Positions 53,816 through 63,967 of a DNA stretch of 64,000 nucleotides are shown one piece after another. Source of the DNA: Alitta virens (Eukaryota > Annelida > Polychaeta > Phyllodocida > Nereididae); the NCBI GenBank assembly GCA_932294295.1, contig OW028585.1:27787902-27851901 (forward strand), read 5' to 3'. The translations under genes and the position numbers were made by a program. The notes under the pieces are model-generated. The model did no database searches. It was given only the letters and a program-made list of their open reading frames with translations, and was not told the origin of the DNA. Numbering within the stretch: position 1 is the first letter of the stretch; the number at the start of each line of letters is the position of its first letter.

Positions 53816-54394
53816 CACTGCATGTAACGTGTTTCCATAGTTGCCTTACCATTTAACCGTAGTTTTTACGGTAAAATACTGTTAATTTGGTACAAAGCCT
53901 GCTACAATAAATCTTTAACCGCAAGATGCCGTGAATCTACCCTAAATCATAATACTATAAAATGCACAGCTAAGGCAAATAAAATGGCATTCTACTGTAA
54001 TTTATCCAGTAAATTGCTATGAAACATACCATAAAACTACTCTACACCATGATACCGTAACATTTTACTGTAAATTACAGTACATTTAAACTGCAGTATG
54101 ATACCGTAACATCTACAGTAGATGGCCCAACATTAGGTTATTTTTAGGGCTCATCTGTAGGGCCAACAAGAAAGTACAACATTAATTTATGGTAAGGTGC
54201 CGTTTGTACAATTTTATGGTGGTGATCATCACAACTTAACAGATGCATGTGCTGTAGATTTTACGGTTAACATATGTTTGTTTTATGGTACAGTAGACCA
54301 GCTTGTTTTTGCAGCAAAATACTGTGCAAAAATTCGCCAGCGTAAAAACTACAGGAAATTGACGGCCAAAAAGTCAACATGCACCACTAGAGAA
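53816..54394 (-). mobile_element. Element K, inverted second copy
   Basis: Reverse complement of 23229-23813. Shared blocks are 'accgtagtttttacggtaaa', 'gatggcccaacattaggtta', 'ttatggtaaggtgccgtttg' and 'gtaaaaactacaggaaattg'. The left terminus 'cactgcatgtaacgtg' matches the other copy's right end with a 4-bp insertion. The far end is diverged. The frame at 54197-54403 lies within it and is not a gene. Confidence 0.72.
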
Positions 54395-54453
54395 ATTAGT
54401 TGACTTCAATTTCGGCATTTTTTCTGTTCAACAAATAATCACCATTCTTTACA

Positions 54454-54578
54454 TACATGGCCAAATGTGCCACGTGCATTTTCCATGAGAAGGCTAATTA
54501 TGATGAGGCAAAAACCATGCGTTTTCTATCCGTTTATCCAAACACATGGAAAACGCACATGTCACAATTGGCCATGTA
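54454..54578. mobile_element. MITE-D, intermediate 125-bp copy
   Basis: Ends TACATGGCCAAATGTGCC and 'cacaattggccatgta', with 'ctaattatgatgaggcaaaa' in the middle. One inner arm is partly deleted, making the palindrome asymmetric. Confidence 0.85.
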
Positions 54579-54769
54579 TCAATGACATTTCTAACAATTT
54601 TCCTTTACTTTGGCAACCTTCTTTTCACTTGGATGACTTTTATTTATTCACAAGTTCATCTAAAACATCTTGTCCAAGTATACGTAAACCTTTGGGATCA
54701 AGTTTATGTTTTTTTTTTTGTTTTTTTTTCAGATAGAAAAGGGCTGATCTTTGATTTAAATGGCACAAA

Positions 54770-54945
54770 ATCCTCTACCCCATGCGTGGGACCTTTTACT
54801 TACCCCAGAATACTAGACACCGAGTTCAAGGCACCTCCAATTTGACGTCTCATGCGACCGACATCCAGCTGAGATGTAGCTTATGAAGACTGCCCGGGCC
54901 AGGGATAGAACCTGGGACCTTCAGCAAAGCTGGTCAATACCATAA
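54770..54945 (-). mobile_element. SINE-B, 5' half
   Basis: Reverse complement of the head and first body half: 'taccccatgcgtgggacctt', 'ggcacctccaatttgacgtc', 'tcatgcgaccgacatccagc' and 'ggatagaacctgggaccttc', ending near 'gcaaagctggtcaatacc'. The latter also ends the copy at 15277-15400. Confidence 0.84.
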
Positions 54946-55109
54946 CTTTTTTTTTTTATTAATGCAATTGAACACACAATTTGTGTCTCACTTTACTTTA
55001 ACCTGTTTACAACATTCAGTTAATAAAATGCTTCATTCATAAAATAATTGAACGCCAAACTTTATTATCAAACAAATTTAAGATAAACATATCATCAGAC
55101 AATATTTTT

Positions 55110-55480
55110 GGAACAATAGTAGTAGTAGCAGCAGTAGTAGTAGTAGTACTACTACTAGTAGTAGTAGTAGTAGGTTTAGTAGTAGTACATGGCCAATTGT
55201 GCTATGTGCGTTTTCCATGCATTTGGATAAACGCATGGAAAACGCATGGTTTTTTCCTTATTATAATTAGCTAAATACCATGCGTTTTCCATGCGTTTAT
55301 CCTTCTCATGGAAAACGCACGTGGCACATTTGGCCATGTGGTAATAGTAGTAGTAGTAGTAGTAACAGTAGTAGTAGTAGTAGAAGTAGGTAGTAGTAGA
55401 TAGTAGTAGTAGTAGCAGTAGTAGTAGCAGAAGTAGCAGTAGTGGCAGTGGTAGTAGTAGTTGTAGTAGTAGAAGTAGAA
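55110..55480. repeat. (TAG)n trinucleotide microsatellite
   Basis: TAG units with CAG and AAG variants at 55118-55185 and 55344-55480. A local inversion ('tagtactactactagtag', 55143) makes a short palindrome. A MITE-D copy separates the two parts. Confidence 0.92.
55186..55340. mobile_element. MITE-D, long copy inside the TAG array
   Basis: Left TACATGGCCAATTGTGC, right 'gcacatttggccatgt', with inner arms 'ccatgcgttttccatgcgtt'. The flanking DNA on both sides is TAG repeat, which supplies the TA target. This fixes the element's ends at about TACATGG and CCATGTG. Confidence 0.9.
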
Positions 55481-56175
55481 TTAGTGGCTACAACAATTAA
55501 AATGCAACAGTAGATAACAAAGAAATACAAACTAGCCTTGAACCAAAAAAAAAAAAACATGAAAACTTACAATTAATGATTGATCAGAAAGTGTTAATAT
55601 CAGCGAAGTGACTATAGCTAAAAAAACAAATCAGAAAGAGGGCTTCTTGTGATGGGCATAACAGCTGGAAGAATTGACCAATCACAGCCTGCACTGCCAT
55701 CGTGATGTCACAATCAAACAGGCTTTGTTCTTACATTCTACTCCTGTGCACAAGCCCAAACAATTTAAGGTGAATGTCAAAACAACATAAAAATAATTAT
55801 GTAAAACATACTATAGATTTAGAGTAAACTAATAGGTATTTGAAATGAAGCCAAATACGTGTGAATGAAAAATATAACTCGTCTCATATTTAAGATGTTC
55901 CAATTAAGTAGTAGTGATTTTATTAACCAAAATGCCATGAAACACTATGTTAAAAAATACCTCCTGTGCAATAGTTTAGAAATAATTTAGAATTATGTAT
56001 ATTATTTATTATTGGATTCAATATGTACTTAGCCGTTTATTAGTTTTCAATTATCCAAACCATATGAATATTGTATAATATAATTGTATATAGTTTACCA
56101 AATATGCACGTATGTGCATCTGGTTGGAATTATTTGAATGTTTAATATCATGTGATCTATATAATACTATGAATG
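55481..56175. other. Intergenic with a CCAAT/CRE-like patch
   Basis: At 55675-55715 'gaccaatcacagcc' is followed by 'cgtgatgtcacaatc', a CCAAT box and a CRE-like half-palindrome. It resembles the promoter-like patch at 57205 but lacks a TATA-like element at the right distance. Confidence 0.35.
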
Positions 56176-56216
56176 TTGTTTAAATTCAATAAATGAACTC
56201 AACTCAACTCAAAAGT
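56176..56216 (+). mobile_element. LINE-like 3' tail
   Basis: 'gtttaaattcaataaatgaa' followed by (CTCAA)n: a polyadenylation-like AATAAA immediately before a pentanucleotide tail. It is probably the end of a 5'-truncated non-LTR element covering the AT-rich DNA to the left, whose start cannot be placed. Confidence 0.45.
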
Positions 56217-56845
56217 GGATAGCGACCAGCAAAAGCCAAGGCTTATCAGGCTGGTTGCCTTTACAGAATCAGGTTTAAGTTACATAATCATAATGAAGGT
56301 CAATATCCATTTATAACAGGTGTGTAACCACTGAGGAAGTAATTTTTGACGCTTTTGTGTAATGCTTTTAACGTTTTGAATTTGTGATTGTTTTGTTGCT
56401 GAAAATTATTCCGTAGTATCGCGCCTTCATAAACTGCTGTTTTTATGGCTTGCTCTGTCTTTACTCTGCTTATCAATAGTTCTTTATTTTGTCTTGTGAC
56501 TCTTCTGGCATTGAATTAATAATAATTAAGAAATGGATTAACTATATAAACGACATATTAATCAAAACAAACATTCAGTAGAATAATGCTTTGTTTGGCA
56601 TCAATCAGCCGCAGAAATGTGTAGGAATAATTTGCAAAAAAACAAAATAATAACCACTAACTTAATTATAAACCAAACTTTTAAAAAAGGATGAAAATCG
56701 GGAATAATTAAAAACCTGTGAATAGTAGTAAACAACGAAATAAACAAAAAAAATCGTAGACATAGTTATCTTGAAAATTCTTTTTTGGCGCAGCATTATA
56801 CATCAATGGTAAAAGTTGCTAGCAGCCGTAGCAATCATAACAAAT
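56217..56845. other. Intergenic, nothing recognised
   Basis: No supported feature. Confidence 0.5.
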
Positions 56846-56857
56846 GGTCATAATTAA

Positions 56858-56869
56858 AGTAGGAGTAGC

Positions 56870-56904
<35 letters not shown>

Positions 56905-56985
56905 CAGTAATAGTTGTAATAGTAGTTGTAGTGGTAGTAGTAGTATTAGCAGTAATTGTAGTGGTAGTAGAAGTCAATAAATAAA
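56858..56985. repeat. (TAG)n microsatellite
   Basis: TAG units with CAG, TTG and GTG variants, about 130 bp. Similar to 55110-55480 but without an insertion. Confidence 0.92.
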
Positions 56986-57204
56986 AATAGTAGTATATTA
57001 ACAGCAGCTACAACAACAGCAACACAAATCGGCTATACCATGAATAAGGCAACAAACTAACCAAAAGCCACTGACATTGTCCAGTAAATGATGCTAAAAT
57101 CCACAACACTGTGCTCTGCAAGAAGTCCACAGCCCTACTGCTTGCTATGCGGCTGTGCCAGTGAGCCAACCCCACAGAGCTAGCCCATCGCTGCACAGCT
57201 CATC

Positions 57205-57310
57205 CCAGCCAATGAAATGCATGCTGCAAGAACTCTGGCCAATCACAAATCAGCTACACTGGCCTCATCTTAAAAAGCCTCAACCCCAGCCCCAGTCTTT
57301 CACTCGGTGT
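57205..57310 (+). promoter_or_regulatory. Candidate core promoter upstream of the GPCR
   Basis: CCAAT boxes at 57209-57213 and 57239-57243, a TATA-like TTAAAAAG at 57270-57277, and an initiator-like TTTCACTCG with its A at 57302. If 57302 is the start site, the boxes are at about -93, -63 and -32, which is the textbook arrangement. The patch is more GC-rich than its surroundings. The next gene downstream on this strand is the GPCR, 2.06 kb away, so a long or spliced 5' UTR would be required. No transcript evidence is available here. Confidence 0.45.
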
Positions 57311-58995
57311 CTCCCCTAGCTATGAGACACAGGCAGTGTGTTGCAAACAAGATGTGTTGTTATGAACTTACGTGTGTTATGGATTTGAACAGTCATGCGT
57401 TATTGCAGATTTGAATGGATTTAAAGTGTTCAGACAGTGTGAATTAAATCCTCACCATGGATGTTATTAATATTATTGATGATATTTGCCACAACTGATT
57501 GAGCATGTTTCTGCAAGATTTTGGATATATGTGATTTTTATCAACACCTCAAAAGACTGATTGTGTAGTTCATAAACTTGCAATTTCAATTTGTTTCCTG
57601 AAGAAAATTGGCATATTTTATCCAGGGTTCGATTTAATATGGTTATATCCATTTTGTATACTGCCTAAATAGGGGACACACACAACGGCAGCTTCAATAT
57701 GAAACATACATTTGTGGTAATTGCCTTATTTCAGAAAACATCACATTTACAGAAGGGACATTGCTTGTAAATTGGATGTAATAGGCCAATTAAGCATTGC
57801 GTGAAACGAAAATTGAACTGCACCATTTACAAATATAGAGCTTATATTTCATGTAAGATAATGCTCATTCTATCTACATGCTACATGAAAACAGCTCTAC
57901 CTACATGACAATTGTTTCAGCCCTGTTTCGTCACATGTAACCAGAGGAGTTTCAAGTATGAAGTTTCACAACTAAAAGCTCCCAAAGACTTTAATTTCCA
58001 CGTTTATGGATGAATTCAAGATTGTTGAGCAATTAAGCAGTGTTTGCAACAATTTCTAATGCGTTTGCAATCATTTCTTATGCGTTTGCAACAATTTCTT
58101 ATGCGTTTGCAACAATTTCTAATGTGTTAAAAGTGAAAGTACATTTCTTCACTGTCATTGAAACAATTACAGTGTTTTATTTGATGCACGTCAACAACAA
58201 GTGAATTAGCATATAATTAACAACAACCTATCAAATTAAACGTGCAAAATATTGGAAATTAAAATCTAACTGGAAAGTTCCAAATCTGCCAATTTGAATG
58301 AACATTGTTTAAATTTACTCCCAACCAAATCTACCAACATTTGATGAACTACGAACATTGAATGGTAGATCTGTCTAACAATCAATGGCAAACCTATAAA
58401 CATTGGATGGTAAAACTACATTGGTTACCAGTGAAGCTATATAACAATAAATGGTAAAACCATAACATCGAATGTACAACACCATAAACATTGGAAGTGC
58501 AACAGTCAACATTGGATATACCTGTACAATCTAAGCACTTACAAGGTAAATCTATGAACATTGGACGTGCAAAATTAATCATTATAGAAGATATTCAAAG
58601 TTAATAAATACTACATGAAACTGTGCACAAGAAAGATATGCTTTGTACTCACTGAGCCAGAACATTAGGAATTGGATAATGCCATTGTGAAAAAGCTGTT
58701 GCTTTCATTCATCTTAAACTGCAAGAAAGAAAACCATCAAAAAGACATTGTAACAAAAAAAAAGATCACATCATTTTGTCCAATTTTTCAAGATTAATCA
58801 CCCAGTCGATTGCATCTGTGCTTATAATAAAGCACCGAATTGATGACTATCTGTGAAACCAAATCTTTGTGGAATTGGCAAATTGTGGAGCTGTATTTAT
58901 GTTAATTGATTCAATGTCCTAGCTTCACATTTTGAGGTTAGTGGAACAGACAAATTTACATTGTCTGCTTACATTTGCACAAAGTTTGAGGATAT
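57311..58995. other. Putative 5' UTR or intron region of the GPCR
   Basis: AT-rich DNA between the candidate promoter and the receptor. It contains a 21-bp tandem repeat (58041-58125) and, at 58330-58580, a loose series of 'aacattggatggtaaaac'-type phrases about 30 bp apart. No strong splice-acceptor tract precedes the receptor ATG, so splicing cannot be judged. Confidence 0.4.
58041..58125. repeat. GCGTTTGCAACAATTTCTTAT tandem repeat, 21 bp x 4
   Basis: Four units with TTTGCAA at 58043, 58064, 58085 and 58106. They differ only at 'aac/atc' and 'ctaat/cttat'. Each unit carries TTTGCAACAATTTC, which includes a C/EBP-like TTGCAACAA (inference). Confidence 0.9.
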
Positions 58996-58998
58996 TCA

Positions 58999-59280
58999 TA
59001 TTGGAACATATTTGAATTGATTTCTGGAACATACTCGAATAGGTTTGTCACATTAAACTATAATATTGTCTGACAGGAACATAATTATTTGATAGGTTGT
59101 TCAAAGACACCGTAAAACACTGTCATATTGGAACATTGAATAGTTTTCTGGAACATATTCGAATAGGTTTGTCACGTTAAACTATAATATTGTCTCACTG
59201 GAACATAATTATTTGATTGGGTTGGTCACAGACACAGTAAAGCACTGTAATATTGGAACATATTTGGATAGGTTCGAAAC
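58999..59280. repeat. 126-bp tandem duplication upstream of the GPCR start
   Basis: 'tattggaacat' starts units at 58999, 59125 and 59251. Two full copies share 'tctggaacatattcgaatag', 'gtttgtcacattaaactata', 'atattgtct' and 'ggaacataattatttgat'. A partial third follows. The last unit ends about 80 bp before the ATG, so it lies in the proximal 5' region of the receptor gene. Confidence 0.9.
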
Positions 59281-59360
59281 AAGACAGTATAATATTATCA
59301 TCAAGTGCATCTATGTACGAAAACTGCTAGTCATCATCAGGAAAAACGAATGCGCTAAAT

Positions 59361-60431
59361 ATGGCCTATAATAACGAGACCCTCCATGATGGCATACTGG
59401 ACATAGAGACAAGCAATAATACCAGGAATTACTCATACTACGAATATGACTATGACCAAGTGGAACAAGAAGAGCGTTTCTACTTTGTGTTATGGATGAT
59501 TGTTACTCCGATATTGTTCGGAATGATATTCCTACTAGGAACCGGAGGAAACAGCCTTGTCATATATGTCATACTGGCTAAACCAGCCCTCAGAACTGTG
59601 ACAAACTTATTGCTTCTCAACTTGGCAATAGCCGATATAGCCTTCCTACTCATTTGCGTCCCCTTCACTGCTTACAAATACGTCGCAGTGACCTGGCCCT
59701 TTGGTGATATCCTGTGCAAGGTCGTTAAATACTTTTTGTACGTCAGTTGTTATATCACGATCTACACGCTAGTTGCCATATCTGTTTTACGATATTTGAC
59801 GATCGTATGGAACACCACAACACAGCCCTTAAGGACCAGGCGGAACATCACATTACTGATAATATGCATTTGGATCATAGTGCTATCGGTTAACGTACCG
59901 GTACTTTGGATACACCAAGTGAAGTCGTTCCAGGGATATTCCTATTGCGGAATGGAAGAGAATGCAGTCGGTCCATTGTTTATCTCATTCTTCATCTTTT
60001 CTTACATTCTCCCCCTTTTTATCATCTGTTTCCTATACTTATTGATTGTGTGGCACTTGCATAAAAGTAAAAAAGTGTCGTCGATAAAGCAAGAACGTGG
60101 AAAGGACCGTACTACACATGTTGCGAAAGTTATTTTCACTGTCGTCCTAGTTTTCGGCATCTCGTGGCTACCTTTGCACGTCAATTCTCTCATGGCGAAA
60201 TATGGATCTCTCCCGAGCGGATCTTGGTACGAAGTGTTCCGTGTCCTGTGGAACTGCCTTGCCTACGGTAACAGCTGTGCTAACCCTTTCATTTACAACT
60301 ATGTCTCCGTGGAATTCAAAAAAGCCTTCAAGGAAACTATTGCTTGTTCGAAAGACAACTTGCGACGTAACGATGCCGAACCGGCTTCGCGGACGGAACT
60401 AACTCGCATCGTCAATGGTAGCGCATTGTAG
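59361..60431 (+). CDS. Allatostatin-A/galanin-type GPCR, intronless, LRY at TM3
   Basis: A 356-residue rhodopsin-family receptor with all seven membrane helices, predicted to sit in the plasma membrane and bind a neuropeptide. The N-terminus has N-glycosylation sites (NET at 5, NNT at 19-20, NYS at 23). TM1 carries N64. TM2 carries D92 (LAIAD). WPFGDILC (112-119) and C196 give the conserved disulfide. TM6 has FGISWLP (W269, P271), and TM7 has NSCANPFIY with intact NPxxY at 308-312. Helix 8 is followed by C329, a likely palmitoylation site. The end NGSAL fits a class I PDZ ligand. WPFGD, ISWLPLH and LAYGNSCANP are the pattern of allatostatin-A and galanin receptors. The TM3 DRY is LRY (143-145), so the acidic residue is lost. 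An in-frame TAG at 59328 supports this ATG. Ligand is unknown. Galanin, kisspeptin or orphan status cannot be excluded. Confidence 0.93.
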   Translation: MAYNNETLHDGILDIETSNNTRNYSYYEYDYDQVEQEERFYFVLWMIVTPILFGMIFLLGTGGNSLVIYVILAKPALRTVTNLLLLNLAIADIAFLLICVPFTAYKYVAVTWPFGDILCKVVKYFLYVSCYITIYTLVAISVLRYLTIVWNTTTQPLRTRRNITLLIICIWIIVLSVNVPVLWIHQVKSFQGYSYCGMEENAVGPLFISFFIFSYILPLFIICFLYLLIVWHLHKSKKVSSIKQERGKDRTTHVAKVIFTVVLVFGISWLPLHVNSLMAKYGSLPSGSWYEVFRVLWNCLAYGNSCANPFIYNYVSVEFKKAFKETIACSKDNLRRNDAEPASRTELTRIVNGSAL

Positions 60432-62080
60432 TTTTACACCCAACAAACAAAATGCAGTCATCTACAAAATTTATGGTATGAGTCTTTGACTACATGTATA
60501 TCTAAACCTGATAATGAGATAAATGTAATTACTTATACTCGTTTATATGATGTTTAGGTATTATGGTAACTTGTTGTACGTGCCTTACTGCCTTAAACTG
60601 TTAGTTAAAAGTCAATCTGCTGTAAATACATCATAGGGCTTAAGTCATCTGCAGATTAGCTTGCTATATAAATGCCTTAGTTGGATGATAAAAAATTTGG
60701 GAATTTATGAATTGTGCCATCCATGAAGAAACAAATAATTTTACAACTAATTATATTTTTATGAAAGTATTATGTGAGCTTTATTGGTGTAGTATGTTAA
60801 AATTTGAAATATTGTAATTAACAATAGATCCAACACACCATTTCCAAACAAACCAGGGTACTACAAAATTATCACAGAAAAATATTTTTTTTGCTAAAAA
60901 ATGCTCTCGTTAGAAGAACAAAAACTTTGGTTAGTGCACCAATTGTCATATCGATGAAACTTACATTTTAGTATATGAAAGTTTTCTTAGGCTTTGATAA
61001 TATTGCCACAATCATTTTGAAGTAAACTTAAGTATTAATGTCAAGTAAATCGGCTGAAAAAAAAAACAACAAAAAAACTGATATACAACATATGTTTTCT
61101 TTATATATTTGGCAATGTTGAAATTACCACAACATTTTTTCAAAACTTGGTTAGAGATCATTTGTGCACTATTTTGTCACAAAATGAATTTAACGCTTGA
61201 GATAATTTGGACTTACAGATCAGTTATGAATTGCCTATAAATCACAAATATGACGTCAAACTTGGTAAATTTATCATCAAAACTTTTCTGCAATGTTTCA
61301 ACTTTAGCTTAGTGTATGCTCCAATCTATCTGGACTGATTCATAGAAATTGCATTGATTTTATTCACTTTTTTTTTTACATTAGTTTCAGCAGTATTTCG
61401 CCGAAACTGTTTTGTCAGCGACGTTCCAAGTATTACGTAATCTATCATTATCAATCTAAAGGAACAAAGGGCTGACCTTTAGAAGTAGACAAAAGAACCA
61501 AACAGCTATTGTCAATTACATACTTTCAATAGGTGCTGACACCTGTAACAGCATTAACAAACTGAAATGAAATGCAGTTATATATTTCTATTAAATACCA
61601 AATCGGAAAAAAATATATTTCTTAAGAGTGTCCCTAAGACGAGTGAATTTGGGTAGCTTTAAACCATTTTTACCCTGATTTGTATTAATATCTACAATAG
61701 ATGCAGAGAAGCTCGTACTTAAAGTTCAAAAAGACCACTGTGAGACGACATTAAATACAGATACATTTATTTAAGGATGGAATTAGCACTGATAGAGTCT
61801 AAAAATAGTGAATTTAAGTTTGGCATATGTTCTTGAATAGTACTGCTATTCCTCTATGTTAATTCCACTAACCCAAATAATTGGATGAGTCTAAAGGAAA
61901 CCACGAAATTTGGTCATAAAATATTGATTACTCAACCATATTAGTTAAAAAAAAAAGAACTAAATATATGTCTCTAATATCATCGTTTCACAAGAATTAC
62001 GTTTTCTCTTTATTTATTTTGTGTCGCAAATTATGAAATATACTAGATATTATAAAAGGAATTGTAATTTTCAATACTAG
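60432..62080. other. 3' flank of the GPCR, AT-rich
   Basis: No further coding region. No clean AATAAA lies in the first 1 kb; ATTAAA variants occur at about 61590 and 61752, and either could serve as a polyadenylation signal. This is inference. Confidence 0.4.
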
Positions 62081-62082
62081 CT

Positions 62083-62112
62083 CACTATTAAGACCACCTC
62101 ACTATTAAACTA
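62083..62112 (-). repeat. Inverted units of the 17-bp satellite
   Basis: 'ctcactattaagaccacctc' followed by 'actattaaactacc' is the reverse complement of AATAGTGAGGTGGTCTT, two units. It lies 16 kb from the main arrays at 41-46 kb. Confidence 0.75.
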
Positions 62113-62134
62113 CCAAATTATTGTCTATCTCTCA

Positions 62135-62235
62135 GGGCTACTGGGTCTGAAGCTCAGGCAGCTTATATGACCAGCTGTGGGCAGACGTAATGATGAGATG
62201 ATAGGCTGATTGGAGTCACCATGTTGTAAACACAT
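62135..62235 (-). mobile_element. SINE-B, 3' fragment
   Basis: 'ctactgggtctgaagctcag', 'gcttatatgaccagctgtgg' and 'gcagacgtaatgatgagatg', as in the copies at 10998 and 27228. Confidence 0.84.
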
Positions 62236-63130
62236 TTATGATTGCAACTGTGTTATTGATACATTTCACCTCACTATTATGACCATATATTTTGACTTAA
62301 TGACAGAATTCCAGATTGTTAAATGTGTTAACAAAGCAGAATTTTTACTCAGCTTTGTGGCTGGTTCTGTAATGTCAAAATATCAGATACCAAAATTCTA
62401 GGGTCCCTGCACTGGGAAAACTCGATTAATATTTCATTTGTGTATTTCATGTCAGCGCAGTGTATTAAAACAGTTTCCCAACGGAATATCATCTAGGCTG
62501 GTGTTCTAATAGAAAATGCATTCTACATACACAAATACCTTTGGTTTTTTCTACAGTTAGTCAATATTTCCTTTCAACACATATTTAATCTAAAACAGTA
62601 CACATAGATGAATATTTATTAATAGCATTTTGGCCTTTGCTTTGCTTGTCAAGTCAAAATTTCCATACACACAAATATGATTTAAGACAGTACACTGAGA
62701 TGAATATCTGATAATTTAATAATATCATATATTAGTTTGATAAATATAGCTTACACAACACAAATTTCAGTGGCTCTTAGGTGAGAATAATACATTTTAA
62801 AGATGACAAAATATGCCTATGGTATTTTTCATTCCTATTACTAATATGTATTCAGATTAATTTCAATCAAAACACTGATCATGCAGATTAAATTTGACAT
62901 ATACATATATTTTATTAACTGATATATATTCTTTTAAATAAATACATCCTCTCTATATTAAAAACATATGTTGCTTATATTTATTCTTGACAGCGAGGTA
63001 TTGACAATCACATTTAATTCTCAAATTAGGAAATAATTATATTATATTTGTCTGCCTTTAATTCATGTGATATAAAGATCTTTCCAGACTCAATATAAAA
63101 TCTATTAAGGGGAAAATGATACGTAGACCC
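62236..63130. other. Intergenic, AT-rich
   Basis: A 'gacagtacac...agatgaata' phrase occurs at about 62600 and 62690. No gene. Confidence 0.5.
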
Positions 63131-63132
63131 AA

Positions 63133-63209
63133 CCCGGATAGCATTTACAAATCGTTTCAACGTTGGCACGATGTCGGCGATGTCCTACATGGAAAGAATG
63201 CTATCTGGG
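63133..63209. mobile_element. MITE-E, copy 10, deleted
   Basis: 'cccggatagcatttacaaat' at the left, 'aagaatgctatctggg' at the right, core 'gtttcaacgttggcacgatg'. At 77 bp this is the shortest copy. The frame at 63163-63387 begins inside it and is not a gene. Confidence 0.84.
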
Positions 63210-63960
63210 AAGCTATACATATGTTAGTTGCTATACATCTCAACTGTTCGTTTTATCCGATATCAGAAGCTTTATAACTGTATTTATACGTATCCCAAGA
63301 AAAAGTACACTGTTACATTATATAAATAGTTCTAGGAAAGAGCTCAGCTCCCTGGCTAACCCCAGTAAAGGCTGTTACTCAGAATAGAGCTTATGAATGT
63401 TCTGTATAGTAAATGGATTTTTCTACTGGACAACACAGTGTTATTGACCATAATGTTTTAGACACATTAATTTATAGAGCAACACCTGGTCTATTAGAAA
63501 TATTATGGGTATTTATGATTATAAATTATAATAACATATTGTCAGGATAATATCATAAATCGTTTAGGTCCGATTTGTTTGAACTGTGGCAAAATTTTGC
63601 TAAAATCCATAAATTTGGGAAACATTATCATTTTTCAAAATCATAATTTATTATTTGTTAAGTAATTGGGTAAGATACGAATATAAATCATTCAAGAATA
63701 TAAATTCTTGGGACAAATAATGATTTTATGCTCTTTATAAAAAAATCTGTCTGTAGCTTTAATTTATTTAATAGTAATTATTAAATCCAACTCTATTAAA
63801 CCAATAAACTATAATTTTCTGAATTACAATTATGAAATACCGTTATGAAAAACTAATTCCATTATTATCAGTCCAACTATATTACTTAATATTAATTCAT
63901 AACTTTAAAATAATTTAATATAACCAAATCTAATAATCATAATTTTACTGTTCATAGCTT
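63210..63960. other. Intergenic, strongly AT-rich
   Basis: No supported feature. Confidence 0.5.
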
Positions 63961-63967
63961 CAGACAA

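Noticed and set aside
59480..60193. Minus-strand frames within the GPCR gene
   Set aside because: Shadows of the receptor coding sequence.
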